NCBI GenBank assembly: GCA_965227645.1
Contig: OZ245773.1
Coordinates: 4,464,001 to 4,528,000, forward strand
Length of the DNA: 64,000 nt
Direction of reading: 5' to 3'
Origin: Flavimaribacter sp024343425
GTDB taxonomy: Bacteria > Pseudomonadota > Alphaproteobacteria > Rhizobiales > Rhizobiaceae
The position numbers and the translations under genes were made by a program. Below, in pieces: positions 8,219-16,945 of the stretch. The notes beneath the pieces are model-generated. The model was not told the origin of the DNA. It saw only the letters and a list, made by a program, of their open reading frames with translations, and did no database searches. Numbering within the stretch: the first letter of the stretch is position 1; each line of letters begins with the position of its first letter.

Positions 8219-9054
8219 GCCGCGCGCTCCTTCGACAGACGCGGATCGGTCATGTCCCTGAGGCCGTCTCCCAGCATGCCGAATCCGAGTACAGTGACGA
8301 CGATGCACAGTCCCGGATAGATCGCAAGCTGTGGCGCGAGATAGAGCAACGTCTGGGCCTCCGACAGCATCCGCCCCCAGGACGGCAGCGGCGGTTGTGC
8401 GCCGAGGCCAAGATAGGAAAGCGCGGCCTCCGCGAGAATGGCGACGGCGAATTCTATCGTCGCCTGAACAATCAGCGGCGCGGCGATGTTCGGCAAAACA
8501 TGCTGCACGGAAATGCCGAAAGATCCGACGCCGGCGGCCCGCGCAGCCAGAACGAAATCCCGCGTCCAGACCTGAATGGCGGCGGCGCGCGCGACCCGCG
8601 CGAAAACGGGCACATTGATGAAGGCGATCGCGACAATGGCGACGCCGAGCGAAGGTCCGAACACGGCGGCGAGCATGATGGCGAACAACAGCGCGGGAAA
8701 AGCAAAGCCGAGATCGCCCAGCCGCATGATCGCGTCATCCGTCACGCCGCCTGCAGAGGCGGCGACCATGCCGAGCGCCGCGCCGATGAACCCGCCGAGC
8801 CCCACGGCGATGAAGGCGACGGCCATCGAACTCGCCGCGCCAGCCATGAGCTGGGACAGGACGTCCCTGCCGTACTGATCAGTCCCCAGCCAGTGTTCGC
8901 CGCTCATGGCCTGAAACTTTCCGCCAATGTCCATCGCGGCGTAGGGATAGGGCGTCCAGACCAGCGACAGCAGCGCCGCGCAAAGCACCACAGCAAGCAG
9001 AAAACCGCCGATGGCGGCGTTCGCAGGCAGGACCAAAGCGAAGCGCCGGTTCAT
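8215..9054 (-). CDS. ABC importer permease, OppC/DppC type
   Basis: Inner membrane permease of 279 residues with an N-terminal helix, the motif GTDQYGRDVLSQL typical of DppC/OppC/GsiD, and the cytoplasmic EAA loop (AARAAGVGSFGISVQHVLPN) that contacts the ATPases. The start ATG at 9054 overlaps the stop of the upstream permease by four bases. Its place between the B-type permease and the D-type ATPase is the standard gene order for this transporter class. Confidence 0.92.
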   Translation of the reverse strand: MNRRFALVLPANAAIGGFLLAVVLCAALLSLVWTPYPYAAMDIGGKFQAMSGEHWLGTDQYGRDVLSQLMAGAASSMAVAFIAVGLGGFIGAALGMVAASAGGVTDDAIMRLGDLGFAFPALLFAIMLAAVFGPSLGVAIVAIAFINVPVFARVARAAAIQVWTRDFVLAARAAGVGSFGISVQHVLPNIAAPLIVQATIEFAVAILAEAALSYLGLGAQPPLPSWGRMLSEAQTLLYLAPQLAIYPGLCIVVTVLGFGMLGDGLRDMTDPRLSKERAA

Positions 9055-9998
9055 CGCAGGCGCCCTTTCAGTCGCGGGTCGATGAGCAGATAGGCGACAT
9101 CGACGATGAAGTTTCCGGCGATCACAATGGCCGCGAACATCATGACAAGAGCCTGCACTGTAAACAGGTCGCGGTTGGCGATCGCCTGGAAGGTCAAACG
9201 GCCGAGTCCGGGCAGGTAGAAGACGTTTTCGATGATGATCGTGCCAGTCACCAGTGCGGCGAACTGCATGCCGATGATGGTGACGATCGGCACCAGCGCG
9301 TTGGGCAGCACATGACGCCACAAAATACGGCTGCGGCCGAGCCCGGCCGCCCGCGCAGTGCGTACGAAATCCTGTCGCATGATCTCCAGCGCGGCGGATC
9401 GCGTGACGCGTGCAAGAACGGCCGACTGGACGAGACCCAGAGCTATTGTCGGCAGCACCAGGGCGCGGATGGCGGCAAGCGGCTCATCCCATCCGGGAAA
9501 TCCGCCAGGCGGGAGCCAGCGCAATTTGACTGCAAACAGCAAGACCAGGAGGATCGACAGCCAGAAGGCCGGCACTGCGATGCCGAGTTGACTGATGAAC
9601 ATGACGCCCCAGTCGCCGAAACGCCGGTGATCGGCGGCGGCCAGAACCCCCATGACCAGCCCCAGCAACAGGGTGAAAAGCATGCCGGACAAGGCGAGCG
9701 AAAGGGTGAGCGGCAGGCGTTCGGCGATCAGTTCGCCGACCGGCACGGACCAGGCGTAGCTCTGCCCGAAATCACCATGGATGGCGCCGGACATCCAGTC
9801 GAGGTAGCGACCTGCGGCGGGCGCGTCGAGACCAAGTTCCCGGCGCAGCGCAGCGCGGGCGTCCTCAGTGGAATCGATACCGAGAATTGTCAGCGCCGGA
9901 TCGCCCGGAAGGACGTTCATGACCGCAAATACGATCACGGAGACGGCGAGAAGCGTAAGAACGAACCCGATTGTGCGGCGGAACAGGAAGTACTGCAT
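9051..9998 (-). CDS. ABC importer permease, OppB/DppB type
   Basis: Permease of 315 residues with the N-terminal RRTIGFVLTLLAVSVIVF helix, the conserved LPGDPA segment, and the EAA loop (ARAAGLGRSRILWRHVLPNA). It ends with a DPRLKGRLR tail after the last helix. It pairs with the C-type permease to form the heterodimeric channel. A strong hairpin (10020-10045) separates it from the binding protein gene 60 bases upstream. Confidence 0.92.
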   Translation of the reverse strand: MQYFLFRRTIGFVLTLLAVSVIVFAVMNVLPGDPALTILGIDSTEDARAALRRELGLDAPAAGRYLDWMSGAIHGDFGQSYAWSVPVGELIAERLPLTLSLALSGMLFTLLLGLVMGVLAAADHRRFGDWGVMFISQLGIAVPAFWLSILLVLLFAVKLRWLPPGGFPGWDEPLAAIRALVLPTIALGLVQSAVLARVTRSAALEIMRQDFVRTARAAGLGRSRILWRHVLPNALVPIVTIIGMQFAALVTGTIIIENVFYLPGLGRLTFQAIANRDLFTVQALVMMFAAIVIAGNFIVDVAYLLIDPRLKGRLR

Positions 9999-10019
9999 GT
10001 CCTGACAGCGGAAAGAGCA

Positions 10020-10045
10020 GCCGCGGCGGAATGCGCCGCCGCGGC
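10020..10045 (-). promoter_or_regulatory. intercistronic hairpin between binding protein and permease genes
   Basis: Perfect 10-base-pair GC stem (10020-10029 with 10036-10045) and a six-base loop. The T-rich run (CTTTTAATTTT) lies on the plus-strand side, so it is not a canonical terminator for the minus-strand operon. Its place right after the binding-protein stop fits the 3'-end stabilising hairpins that raise binding-protein mRNA over permease mRNA, as described for malE-malF. That role is inferred. Confidence 0.7.
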
Positions 10046-10058
10046 CTTTTAATTTTCG

Positions 10059-11549
10059 CTATTCGGACCAGCCCACATCGGCGAGCGGCTGGAACAATAC
10101 CGGAGACGACGTCCAGAAACCGCTGACCCCGTCGCGAATCACGGCGAGCTTGGGCAACTGGAACAGGAACCCGTGAACAGCCTGGTCGGTGACGAATTTC
10201 TGGCCTTCCGCCAGCAGCGCATTGCGCTTGTCCGGATCGGCTTCCGTTTCGATGCGCGCCCACAGCGCATTGAATTCCGGATCCTCAAAGCCATAGAAGT
10301 AGCTTTTCCCGCGCGCGAAGTTGCCCATGTCGTTGGGACTTGTATGGGCGATGATGGTCATGTCGTAATTCAGTTTCTTATAGACCTCGTCGAGCCAGAA
10401 ACCCCATTCGACATTCTCGATCTTCGCATCGATGCCGGCTTCGGCGAGTTCCGCCTGAATGATCTCGCCCGAGCGGGCGGCATAGGGGAAAGGCGGCAAA
10501 CGCAGGGTCATCGTGGCGCCGGAGACGCCGGCTTCCCCGAACAGCGCCTTTGCTTTTTCGGTGTCGTGGGGATAGGCGTCCGTGAGATCGACATAGGCGG
10601 CGCCGTGCGGGGGATAGAAACTGCCGATCGGCACGGCCCTGCCATACATGGCGCCGTCGATGATTTCGTCGCGGTCGATCGCATGGCTGATCGCCCGGCG
10701 CACGCGAATGTCGTCAAAGGGCGGTTTCGCATTGTTGATGGCGAGGATGACTTCGCCTTCCGTGGAGCCGATCACGACATTGAAGCGGGGATCGGCTTCA
10801 AATTGCGGCAGGAGTTCAGGCGCGGGGAAACCCGGAAAGGCGTCCAGTTCCTCGGACAGCAAGGCTGCGCTGGCGGCCGCCGGATCGGATATGAAGCGGA
10901 ATTCGACAGTATCGACCGACACCTTGTCGGCGTCGCGATAATCCTCGAACTTCTTCAGAACGAGACGGTCCCCGCGGGTCCAGGAATCGAAGGCGAATGG
11001 CCCGGTGCCGACAGGCTTTGTCGCGTTACCGTCCACGGTTTCGGGAGCCAGGATCGAAGCGTCGCCCTGGGCGAGATTGAAGAGCAGGAAAGCGTCCTTC
11101 TGCTTCAGTTTCACTTCGACAGTCCGGGGATCGATGACCGTCACGGATTCAATCGGCTTGAAAATGCTCTTGGACGGATTGGTGCTGTCTTCGGCCATGG
11201 CGCGGTCGAAGCTGAATTTCACGTCGTCGGCGTCGAAGGCGCTGCCGTCATGGAAGGTCGCGCCTTCGACGAGTGTGAACGTATAGGTGAGGCCGTCATC
11301 CGAGATGGTCCAGCTTTCGGCAAGGTTCGGCAGAACCTCGCCCGCCTCGTTCACGGTCGTCAGCGATTCATAGACATTGTGCGCGAGCATGCCGTCGATC
11401 GACGCGGTGGCGTCCGCCGTGGGGTCAAGCGAGGTCGGCTCCTGCTGCAGGCCGATGCGCAATTGCGAAGCGGCGGCGGGGCCTGCAAGAAGCAGTCCGG
11501 CGGTCAGTACGAGGGCTGAAGAGGCAATCAGGCGATTGAACATGGTCAT
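10059..11549 (-). CDS. extracellular solute-binding protein, family 5 (peptide/nickel type)
   Basis: Periplasmic receptor of the ABC importer, 496 residues. A Sec signal peptide is clear (MTMFNRLIASSALVLTAGLL, then AGPAAAS). The mature part starts with LRIGLQQEPTSLDP and shows the family 5 features NVYESL, LAESW, DGLTYTF, FHDGSAFDADDVKFSFDR, GTGPFAF and AISHAIDRDEI. The start is the ATG at 11549, with GGAG seven bases upstream; a second ATG lies two codons later. It is the first gene of the operon, so the operon promoter should be in 11550-11688. Confidence 0.93.
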   Translation of the reverse strand: MTMFNRLIASSALVLTAGLLLAGPAAASQLRIGLQQEPTSLDPTADATASIDGMLAHNVYESLTTVNEAGEVLPNLAESWTISDDGLTYTFTLVEGATFHDGSAFDADDVKFSFDRAMAEDSTNPSKSIFKPIESVTVIDPRTVEVKLKQKDAFLLFNLAQGDASILAPETVDGNATKPVGTGPFAFDSWTRGDRLVLKKFEDYRDADKVSVDTVEFRFISDPAAASAALLSEELDAFPGFPAPELLPQFEADPRFNVVIGSTEGEVILAINNAKPPFDDIRVRRAISHAIDRDEIIDGAMYGRAVPIGSFYPPHGAAYVDLTDAYPHDTEKAKALFGEAGVSGATMTLRLPPFPYAARSGEIIQAELAEAGIDAKIENVEWGFWLDEVYKKLNYDMTIIAHTSPNDMGNFARGKSYFYGFEDPEFNALWARIETEADPDKRNALLAEGQKFVTDQAVHGFLFQLPKLAVIRDGVSGFWTSSPVLFQPLADVGWSE

Positions 11550-11688
11550 GGTCCGGCTCCAGAATAAGGGTTCCGGATCCATCACTAGCCGATCAATATA
11601 AAACGCCGGTGACGGCGCTGACTCCATCGCCGGCCTGTTCAGACTTGCGTTATGCCACGTGTCAGCGGGCTTCGACGATAGCCCCCGG

Positions 11689-12540
11689 TCACTCCGTTTC
11701 CACGCCGTAGCGTTCGGCGATGATCGACCAGGCCTCCTCGGCCGTTTCGACGAAGCTGATCAGGTCGAGGTCCTCGGGCGCAATCGTGCCGAAATCGGCC
11801 AGCTCCTCGAAATTGACGACGCGGTTCCAGAACTCCGCGCCGAACAGGATCACCGGAACCCTGTCCATGCGTTCGGTCTGGATGAGCGTCAGCGTCTCGA
11901 AGAGCTCGTCCATGGTGCCGAAGCCGCCCGGGAAAACGGCGACCGCCTTGGCGCGCATCAGGAAATGCATCTTGCGTATGGCGAAGTAGTGGAAGTTGAA
12001 GCAAAGCTCCGGGTCGATGTAGCGATTGGGCGCCTGCTCGTGCGGCAGGACGATGTTGAGACCGATCGACGGGGCTTCGATTTCCGAAGCGCCGCGGTTG
12101 CCGGCCTCCATGACGCCCGGCCCGCCGCCGGTCATGACAACGAATTCGCTGTAGCCGGACAGGGCGGAATACTGCGAGCACAGGGCCGCGAATTTGCGCG
12201 CCTCTTCATAGTAGACGGAGGCCGCGGTGAGATTGCGCCACTGGGTTTCGTTGCGGGCAGCAACGGGCTTTTCTCCCGGCGCCGGTATGCGCGCGCCGCC
12301 CTGGATGACGACGGTCGATTTGACGCCGCGCTCGCTGAGCAGCATTTCCGGCTTCAGAAGTTCGAGCTGCAGCCGCACCGGCCGCAACTCCTCCCGGCAC
12401 ATGAAATCCTCGTCGGTGAAGGCGAGGCGATAGGCCGGCGCGGTCGTTTGCGGCGTCGCCGGCGTCTGCCGGGCGCGTATCGTGTCGGTCCGGGATGTCG
12501 GAAGCGGATCCCAGTCTTCTGTCTTGGGTGTGAAACTCAT
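11689..12540 (-). CDS. TIGR00730/LOG-family Rossmann protein
   Basis: A 283-residue member of the lysine decarboxylase-like/LOG superfamily. Proteins of this family hydrolyse nucleoside monophosphates such as cytokinin ribotides or AMP; the true substrate here is unknown. The motifs are GGGPGVMEAGNRGA and PGGFGTMDELFE, the latter holding the PGGxGTxxE signature. The protein is longer than plant-type LOGs because of an approximately 100-residue N-terminal extension. The start is the ATG at 12540, preceded by AAAGGA. It is divergent from dapD, with 184 bases between. Confidence 0.85.
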   Translation of the reverse strand: MSFTPKTEDWDPLPTSRTDTIRARQTPATPQTTAPAYRLAFTDEDFMCREELRPVRLQLELLKPEMLLSERGVKSTVVIQGGARIPAPGEKPVAARNETQWRNLTAASVYYEEARKFAALCSQYSALSGYSEFVVMTGGGPGVMEAGNRGASEIEAPSIGLNIVLPHEQAPNRYIDPELCFNFHYFAIRKMHFLMRAKAVAVFPGGFGTMDELFETLTLIQTERMDRVPVILFGAEFWNRVVNFEELADFGTIAPEDLDLISFVETAEEAWSIIAERYGVETE

Positions 12541-12724
12541 GGATTTTCCTTTCGCGATACCGCCGCCGCCCCGGCGGGCGGGCCGCTGATTGACGCCCCG
12601 CTTTTCCTCCCTTAGTAGCTTGTCCGCAGACATAGCACGACCAGCGCCTGCCGATCATGGCCTGTTCCGGCCGACAGCCAGAATAGCGCCCCGACCGTTA
12701 AGGAAACCTCCAAGGAATACACGA

Positions 12725-13579
12725 ATGAGCAGAACAGACCTCGCCACACTGGAAAAGACGATCGACGACGCCTTCGAGAACCGCGATTCCGTTGGCACAT
12801 CGACGCGGGGCGAGATCCGCGACGCCGTCGGGGAAGCCCTGAACCTGCTCGACAGCGGCGCAGCGCGCGTCGCCGAACGGGCCGACGACGGCGCGTGGAC
12901 CGTCAATCAGTGGCTCAAGAAGGCGGTGCTTCTGTCTTTCCGGCTCAACCCGATGGACGTCATCAAGGGCGGACCCGGCGACGCGCACTGGTGGGACAAG
13001 ATCCCGTCCAAGTTCGACGGCTGGAGCGCGCACGAGTTCGAACGCGCCGGTTTCCGCGCCGTGCCGCACTGCATCGTGCGCCGCTCCGCCTATATCGCGC
13101 CGAATGTCGTTCTGATGCCCTCCTTCGTCAATCTCGGCGCCTATGTCGGCGAGGGAACGATGGTCGACACCTGGGCGACGGTCGGTTCCTGCGCGCAGAT
13201 CGGCAGACACGTCCATCTGTCGGGCGGGGTCGGCATTGGCGGCGTGCTTGAGCCGCTGCAGGCCGGGCCGGTGATCATCGAGGACAACTGCTTCATCGGC
13301 GCCCGCTCGGAAGTCGTTGAAGGCTGCATCGTGCGCGAGGGCTCGGTGCTCGGCATGGGCGTCTATATCGGCCAGTCGACGCGCATCGTCGACCGCGAGA
13401 GCGGCGAGGTGTTCTACGGCGAGGTTCCGCCCTACTCCGTCGTTGTCGCAGGCTCCATGCCGGGCAGCACGGATACCGGCAACAAGGCCGCGCCGCATCT
13501 CTATTGCGCCGTGATCGTCAAGCGGGTGGACGAAAAGACGCGTTCGAAGACCGGCATCAACGAATTGCTGCGGGCCTGA
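12725..13579 (+). CDS. dapD: tetrahydrodipicolinate N-succinyltransferase
   Basis: DapD succinylates tetrahydrodipicolinate in the succinylase branch of lysine/diaminopimelate synthesis. The 284-residue protein has an N-terminal helical domain and a left-handed parallel beta-helix made of hexapeptide repeats, visible from about residue 105 (AYIAPNVVLMPSFVNLGAYV, VGSCAQIG, CFIGARSEVVEGCIV). The ATG at 12725 follows AAGGA. dapE lies 450 bases downstream on the same strand, with a DUF805 gene between them. Confidence 0.96.
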   Translation: MSRTDLATLEKTIDDAFENRDSVGTSTRGEIRDAVGEALNLLDSGAARVAERADDGAWTVNQWLKKAVLLSFRLNPMDVIKGGPGDAHWWDKIPSKFDGWSAHEFERAGFRAVPHCIVRRSAYIAPNVVLMPSFVNLGAYVGEGTMVDTWATVGSCAQIGRHVHLSGGVGIGGVLEPLQAGPVIIEDNCFIGARSEVVEGCIVREGSVLGMGVYIGQSTRIVDRESGEVFYGEVPPYSVVVAGSMPGSTDTGNKAAPHLYCAVIVKRVDEKTRSKTGINELLRA

Positions 13580-13609
13580 CCGGCGGGACATAAAGGACAC
13601 GGAAAACCG

Positions 13610-13978
13610 ATGAAACCGGACATGCGATGGGTCTTCCTCGGTTTTTCCGGGCGGCTTGGCCGCCTTCCGTTCCTGCTCGGCTACCTGTTCGTGACCGCCG
13701 TCGGCTTTGTGATCCTGAACCAGGTCCGGCTGGCCGACGAGGACAGCCTCCGCCAGGGGATCTGGGCTCTTCTTTTCCTCGGCTACGGGGTGATGTCGGT
13801 CTGGTCGGTGCTCGCACTTGTTGTCAAACGCCTGCATGACATCGGGTTCCCGGGGCCTCTGTCGGTCATGCTTTTCATACCCATCATCAATCTGGCGGTC
13901 TTCGCCGGGCTGTGCCTGTGGCCCGGCGCCGCCGGCGCCAACGCCTACGGCGACGAACTGAACCGGCCAAAGCGCTGA
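13610..13978 (+). CDS. DUF805 small membrane protein
   Basis: A 122-residue inner membrane protein with the DUF805 hallmarks: FSGRLGRLPFLLGYL at the N-terminus, VVKRLHDIGFPG before the third helix, and a tail LCLWPGAAGANAYGDE. Function is unknown in the family. It sits 30 bases after dapD and 49 before dapE in the same direction, so it is probably co-transcribed with the lysine genes. Confidence 0.85.
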   Translation: MKPDMRWVFLGFSGRLGRLPFLLGYLFVTAVGFVILNQVRLADEDSLRQGIWALLFLGYGVMSVWSVLALVVKRLHDIGFPGPLSVMLFIPIINLAVFAGLCLWPGAAGANAYGDELNRPKR

Positions 13979-14027
13979 CTGAAGCTGCGGTGATGACAAA
14001 TCGCGCCGAGTTGGATAATCCATCGCA

Positions 14028-15221
14028 ATGACTTCATCAGACCCGATCGAAAATCTCGCCGCGCTTATCCGCTGCGCCTCCGTCACGCCGCAGGACAACG
14101 GCGCGCTCGCCTGCCTGCAGGCGATGCTGGAGCCGCTCGGCTTTTCGAGCGACCGTCGCGTCTTCGAGGACACGGATACGCCGGCGATCGACAATCTCTA
14201 TGCGCGGCTGGGCCGCAGCGGTCCGCACCTGATGTTCGCAGGCCACACGGACGTGGTGCCGCCGGGCGACGAGTCCGCCTGGACGCATCCGCCATTCGCG
14301 GCAACAATCGCAGACGGCCGGATCTACGGACGCGGCGCCGTCGACATGAAGGGCGGCATCGCCTGTTTCGTCGCAGCTGTGGCGCGGTTTATCGAAGCGC
14401 ACGGCAAGCCTGAAGGCTCGATCTCGCTGCTGATCACCGGCGACGAGGAAGGCCCCGCCGTCAACGGCACGGTGAAGCTTCTGGAATGGGCGGCCGGCAA
14501 GGGTGAACGCTGGGACGGCTGCATTGTGGGCGAGCCGACGAACCCGCAAGCCCTCGGCGACATGATCAAGATCGGGCGGCGCGGCTCGCTGAGCGGCCGC
14601 ATAACCGTCAGTGGCGTTCAGGGTCACGTGGCCTATCCGCACCTCGCCGACAATCCGCTGCGCGCGCTGACGCCGATGCTGGACGCGCTCATGAACCCGC
14701 CGCTGGACGCGGGCACGGACGCTTTTCCGCCGACCAATCTGGAAGTCACTACCGTCGATGTCGGCAATCCGGCGCTGAACGTCATTCCGGCGAGCGCGCG
14801 GGCAAGCTTCAATATCCGCTTCAACGACACGTGGACCGGAGAAACGCTGCGCGCCGAGATCGAGAACCGACTTGAAAAGGCGGCGCGCGACGACCGATTG
14901 CGGCAGGGCCGCGGCCCGGCCGACTATGCGCTGGAATGGGTCGACCGCGTGAGCCCGGTCTTTCTGACCCGCGACGAGGCGCTGATCGGCGCGATGCGCG
15001 ACGCGGTGCAAACGATCACGGACCGCGAGCCGGTGCTTTCAACCACCGGCGGCACGTCCGACGCCCGCTTCATCAAGGATTACTGCCCTGTGCTGGAGTT
15101 CGGCCTTGTCGGCGACACCATGCACATGATCGACGAGAACGCCGGGCTGGATGATCTCGAAGGACTGACGCAGATCTATCTCGCCTTCCTCGAACGCTGG
15201 TTCGGCAAGTCGGCGCGATGA
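14028..15221 (+). CDS. dapE: succinyl-diaminopimelate desuccinylase
   Basis: DapE, an M20 zinc hydrolase, removes succinate from N-succinyl-LL-diaminopimelate. The 397-residue protein shows zinc and catalytic residues in FAGHTDVVPPGD (His73), GRGAVDMKGG (Asp106) and TGDEEGPAVNGT (Glu140/141), plus the C-terminal HMIDE near residue 365. The lid domain is complete. The start ATG has no strong Shine-Dalgarno sequence. The stop overlaps the next gene's ATG by four bases. Confidence 0.96.
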   Translation: MTSSDPIENLAALIRCASVTPQDNGALACLQAMLEPLGFSSDRRVFEDTDTPAIDNLYARLGRSGPHLMFAGHTDVVPPGDESAWTHPPFAATIADGRIYGRGAVDMKGGIACFVAAVARFIEAHGKPEGSISLLITGDEEGPAVNGTVKLLEWAAGKGERWDGCIVGEPTNPQALGDMIKIGRRGSLSGRITVSGVQGHVAYPHLADNPLRALTPMLDALMNPPLDAGTDAFPPTNLEVTTVDVGNPALNVIPASARASFNIRFNDTWTGETLRAEIENRLEKAARDDRLRQGRGPADYALEWVDRVSPVFLTRDEALIGAMRDAVQTITDREPVLSTTGGTSDARFIKDYCPVLEFGLVGDTMHMIDENAGLDDLEGLTQIYLAFLERWFGKSAR

Positions 15222-15787
15222 TCCCTTCCCTCGACGAAGTCGGACACTATCTGCGCGGCGTCTGGCTGCTGGTGCGCAACGACCCGGCGGGCATGCAGTA
15301 TCTCGACTTCAGCGATCGCGGCTTCTGGCGCTCCTTCTGGGCCTATTTCTATTTGCTGCCGGTTTATATTTACTCCTGGATCGACGTGCGCAACGCCATC
15401 CTGGCGTCCGATCCACAAGCATCCGTCGGTCCCGGCTTCTTTCTGCGCGAGGCCGTGCAAAGCGCGCTGGTGATCGCGTCATTTCTGGCGCTGCTCGCCC
15501 TGCTTTCCCGGCCTCTCGGCTTCAGCCATCGTTTCGGACACTGGCTGATCGCGTCCAACTGGTACGGGCTCGCCTTTTCCTATGTGCTGACCGCGCCGCA
15601 GGTGCTCCACCGCTTCACGCCGGAATCAACGCTGCCGGCCCTGCTGACGTTCACGCTGATCATCTTTTCTATCTGGGCCAGTTTCCGCGTCTATCGCCGC
15701 GTGCTCACGGACAACGTTCCCGTCGCGATCTTCATCATCGCGATGGAGTTCGGCTGGGTGTTCCTGGCCTACTATCTGTTCGGTTGA
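15218..15787 (+). CDS. conserved multi-spanning membrane protein of unknown function
   Basis: A 189-residue protein with about four to five hydrophobic segments (for example FWAYFYLLPVYIYSW, ALVIASFLALLALL, the helix before SIWASFRVYR, and a final VFLAYYLFG). I do not recognise a named domain; it is of the small hypothetical type commonly found directly after dapE in rhizobia. ATGA overlap with dapE implies translational coupling. It converges on arsC with a two-base gap. Confidence 0.8.
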   Translation: MIPSLDEVGHYLRGVWLLVRNDPAGMQYLDFSDRGFWRSFWAYFYLLPVYIYSWIDVRNAILASDPQASVGPGFFLREAVQSALVIASFLALLALLSRPLGFSHRFGHWLIASNWYGLAFSYVLTAPQVLHRFTPESTLPALLTFTLIIFSIWASFRVYRRVLTDNVPVAIFIIAMEFGWVFLAYYLFG

Positions 15788-15789
15788 GC

Positions 15790-16191
15790 CTATTTGCGAA
15801 CGACCTCGCCGTCTTCCTTTGAGAAGGCGCCGATATCCGGATTGTCCAGGAGCTCCAGCACCTTTTCCGAAGGCCGGCAAAGCGCGGTTCCCTTCTTCGT
15901 CACGACCACCGGCCGGTTCATCAGGATCGGATGCTCGACCATGAAGTCGATCAGCTGATCATCGCTCCATTTCGGATCGTCGAGGCCGAGTTCGTCATAG
16001 GGCGTTCCCTTGCGGCGCAGGAGATCGCGCACCGGCATGTCCATGGCGGCGATCAGCGCGACAAGCTTTTCGCGGCCGGGCGGCGTCTTGAGATATTCGA
16101 TAACCTCCGGCTCAACGCCGGACTGCCGGATCATCGCCAGCGTGTTGCGCGACGTGCCGCATGCGGGGTTGTGGTAGATGGTGACTGACAT
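15790..16191 (-). CDS. arsC: ArsC-family (glutaredoxin-type) arsenate reductase
   Basis: A 133-residue thioredoxin-fold protein with the catalytic motif HNPACGTSRNT (Cys11 expected to attack arsenate) and the arginine-bearing segment HPILMNRPVVVT that stabilises the arsenate adduct. There is no ars operon here: no arsR, acr3 or arsB is near. It lies ten bases after truA on the same strand, so it is likely read with def-fmt-truA. A housekeeping or general redox role is as plausible as arsenic resistance. Confidence 0.88.
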   Translation of the reverse strand: MSVTIYHNPACGTSRNTLAMIRQSGVEPEVIEYLKTPPGREKLVALIAAMDMPVRDLLRRKGTPYDELGLDDPKWSDDQLIDFMVEHPILMNRPVVVTKKGTALCRPSEKVLELLDNPDIGAFSKEDGEVVRK

Positions 16192-16201
16192 TGCTTTGTC
16201 C

Positions 16202-16945
16202 TCAGTAGTCGACTCTCAGAAAATACAGGCCTTCCGGGCCCGCGACCGGTCCGCAGGCGGCGCGATCGCGCGCTTCAAGCGCGGCCTTGACGTCGTCCGG
16301 CGACCAGGACCCCTCGCCGACCATCCGCAACGTGCCCGCAAAGGAGCGGATCTGGTTGTGCAGGAAGGACCGCGCCGAGGCGTGGATCGCCACAGTATCG
16401 CCGTCGCGTGTGACATCCAGACGATCAAGCGACTTGACCGGATCCTTGGCCTGGCATTGGACCGAGCGGAAGGTGGTGAAATCGTGACGGCCGACAAGAA
16501 GCTGCGCCGCCTCGTGCATCGCTGCGTGATCGAGCGGGCGCGGCGCCCACAGCGCATGCTTTCGCTCCAGCGCCAGCGGCGCCGGCCGGTTGACGATGCG
16601 ATAGACATAGTGACGGGCGACGGCGGAGAACCGGGCGTCGAAATCGGCTTCCGCCGGCATGGCCTCGATGATGGCGATCGTATCGCCCGCCTGGCCGAGA
16701 TGCGCGTTGAGCGCATTGCGAACGGTGTCCGCCGGCCACTGCTTTTGAAGGTCGAGATGAGCGACCTGGCCGAGCGCGTGCACGCCGGCGTCGGTGCGCC
16801 CGGCGCCGCGCACCGTGATCGTCTCGCCGGTGAATTTCAGCGCGGCTTCCTCGATGGCGCTCTGGATCGAGCGTCCATTGTCCTGCCGCTGCCAGCCGAC
16901 ATAGCCCGTGCCGTCATATTCGACGGTCAGGCGATAGCGCGGCAT
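16202..16945 (-). CDS. truA: tRNA pseudouridine(38-40) synthase TruA
   Basis: TruA isomerises uridines 38-40 of the tRNA anticodon arm. The 247-residue protein has the N-terminal YRLTVEYDGTGYVGWQRQ, the catalytic aspartate in GAGRTDAGVHALGQVAHLD, and the C-terminal motif FLHNQIRSFAGTL. The start ATG shares one base with the fmt stop (TGATG). It is the third gene of a def-fmt-truA run. Confidence 0.96.
   Translation of the reverse strand: MPRYRLTVEYDGTGYVGWQRQDNGRSIQSAIEEAALKFTGETITVRGAGRTDAGVHALGQVAHLDLQKQWPADTVRNALNAHLGQAGDTIAIIEAMPAEADFDARFSAVARHYVYRIVNRPAPLALERKHALWAPRPLDHAAMHEAAQLLVGRHDFTTFRSVQCQAKDPVKSLDRLDVTRDGDTVAIHASARSFLHNQIRSFAGTLRMVGEGSWSPDDVKAALEARDRAACGPVAGPEGLYFLRVDY

Noticed and set aside
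15790..16191. arsenic resistance operon
   Set aside because: Only an ArsC-family gene is present, downstream of truA; no arsR, arsB, acr3 or arsH nearby.
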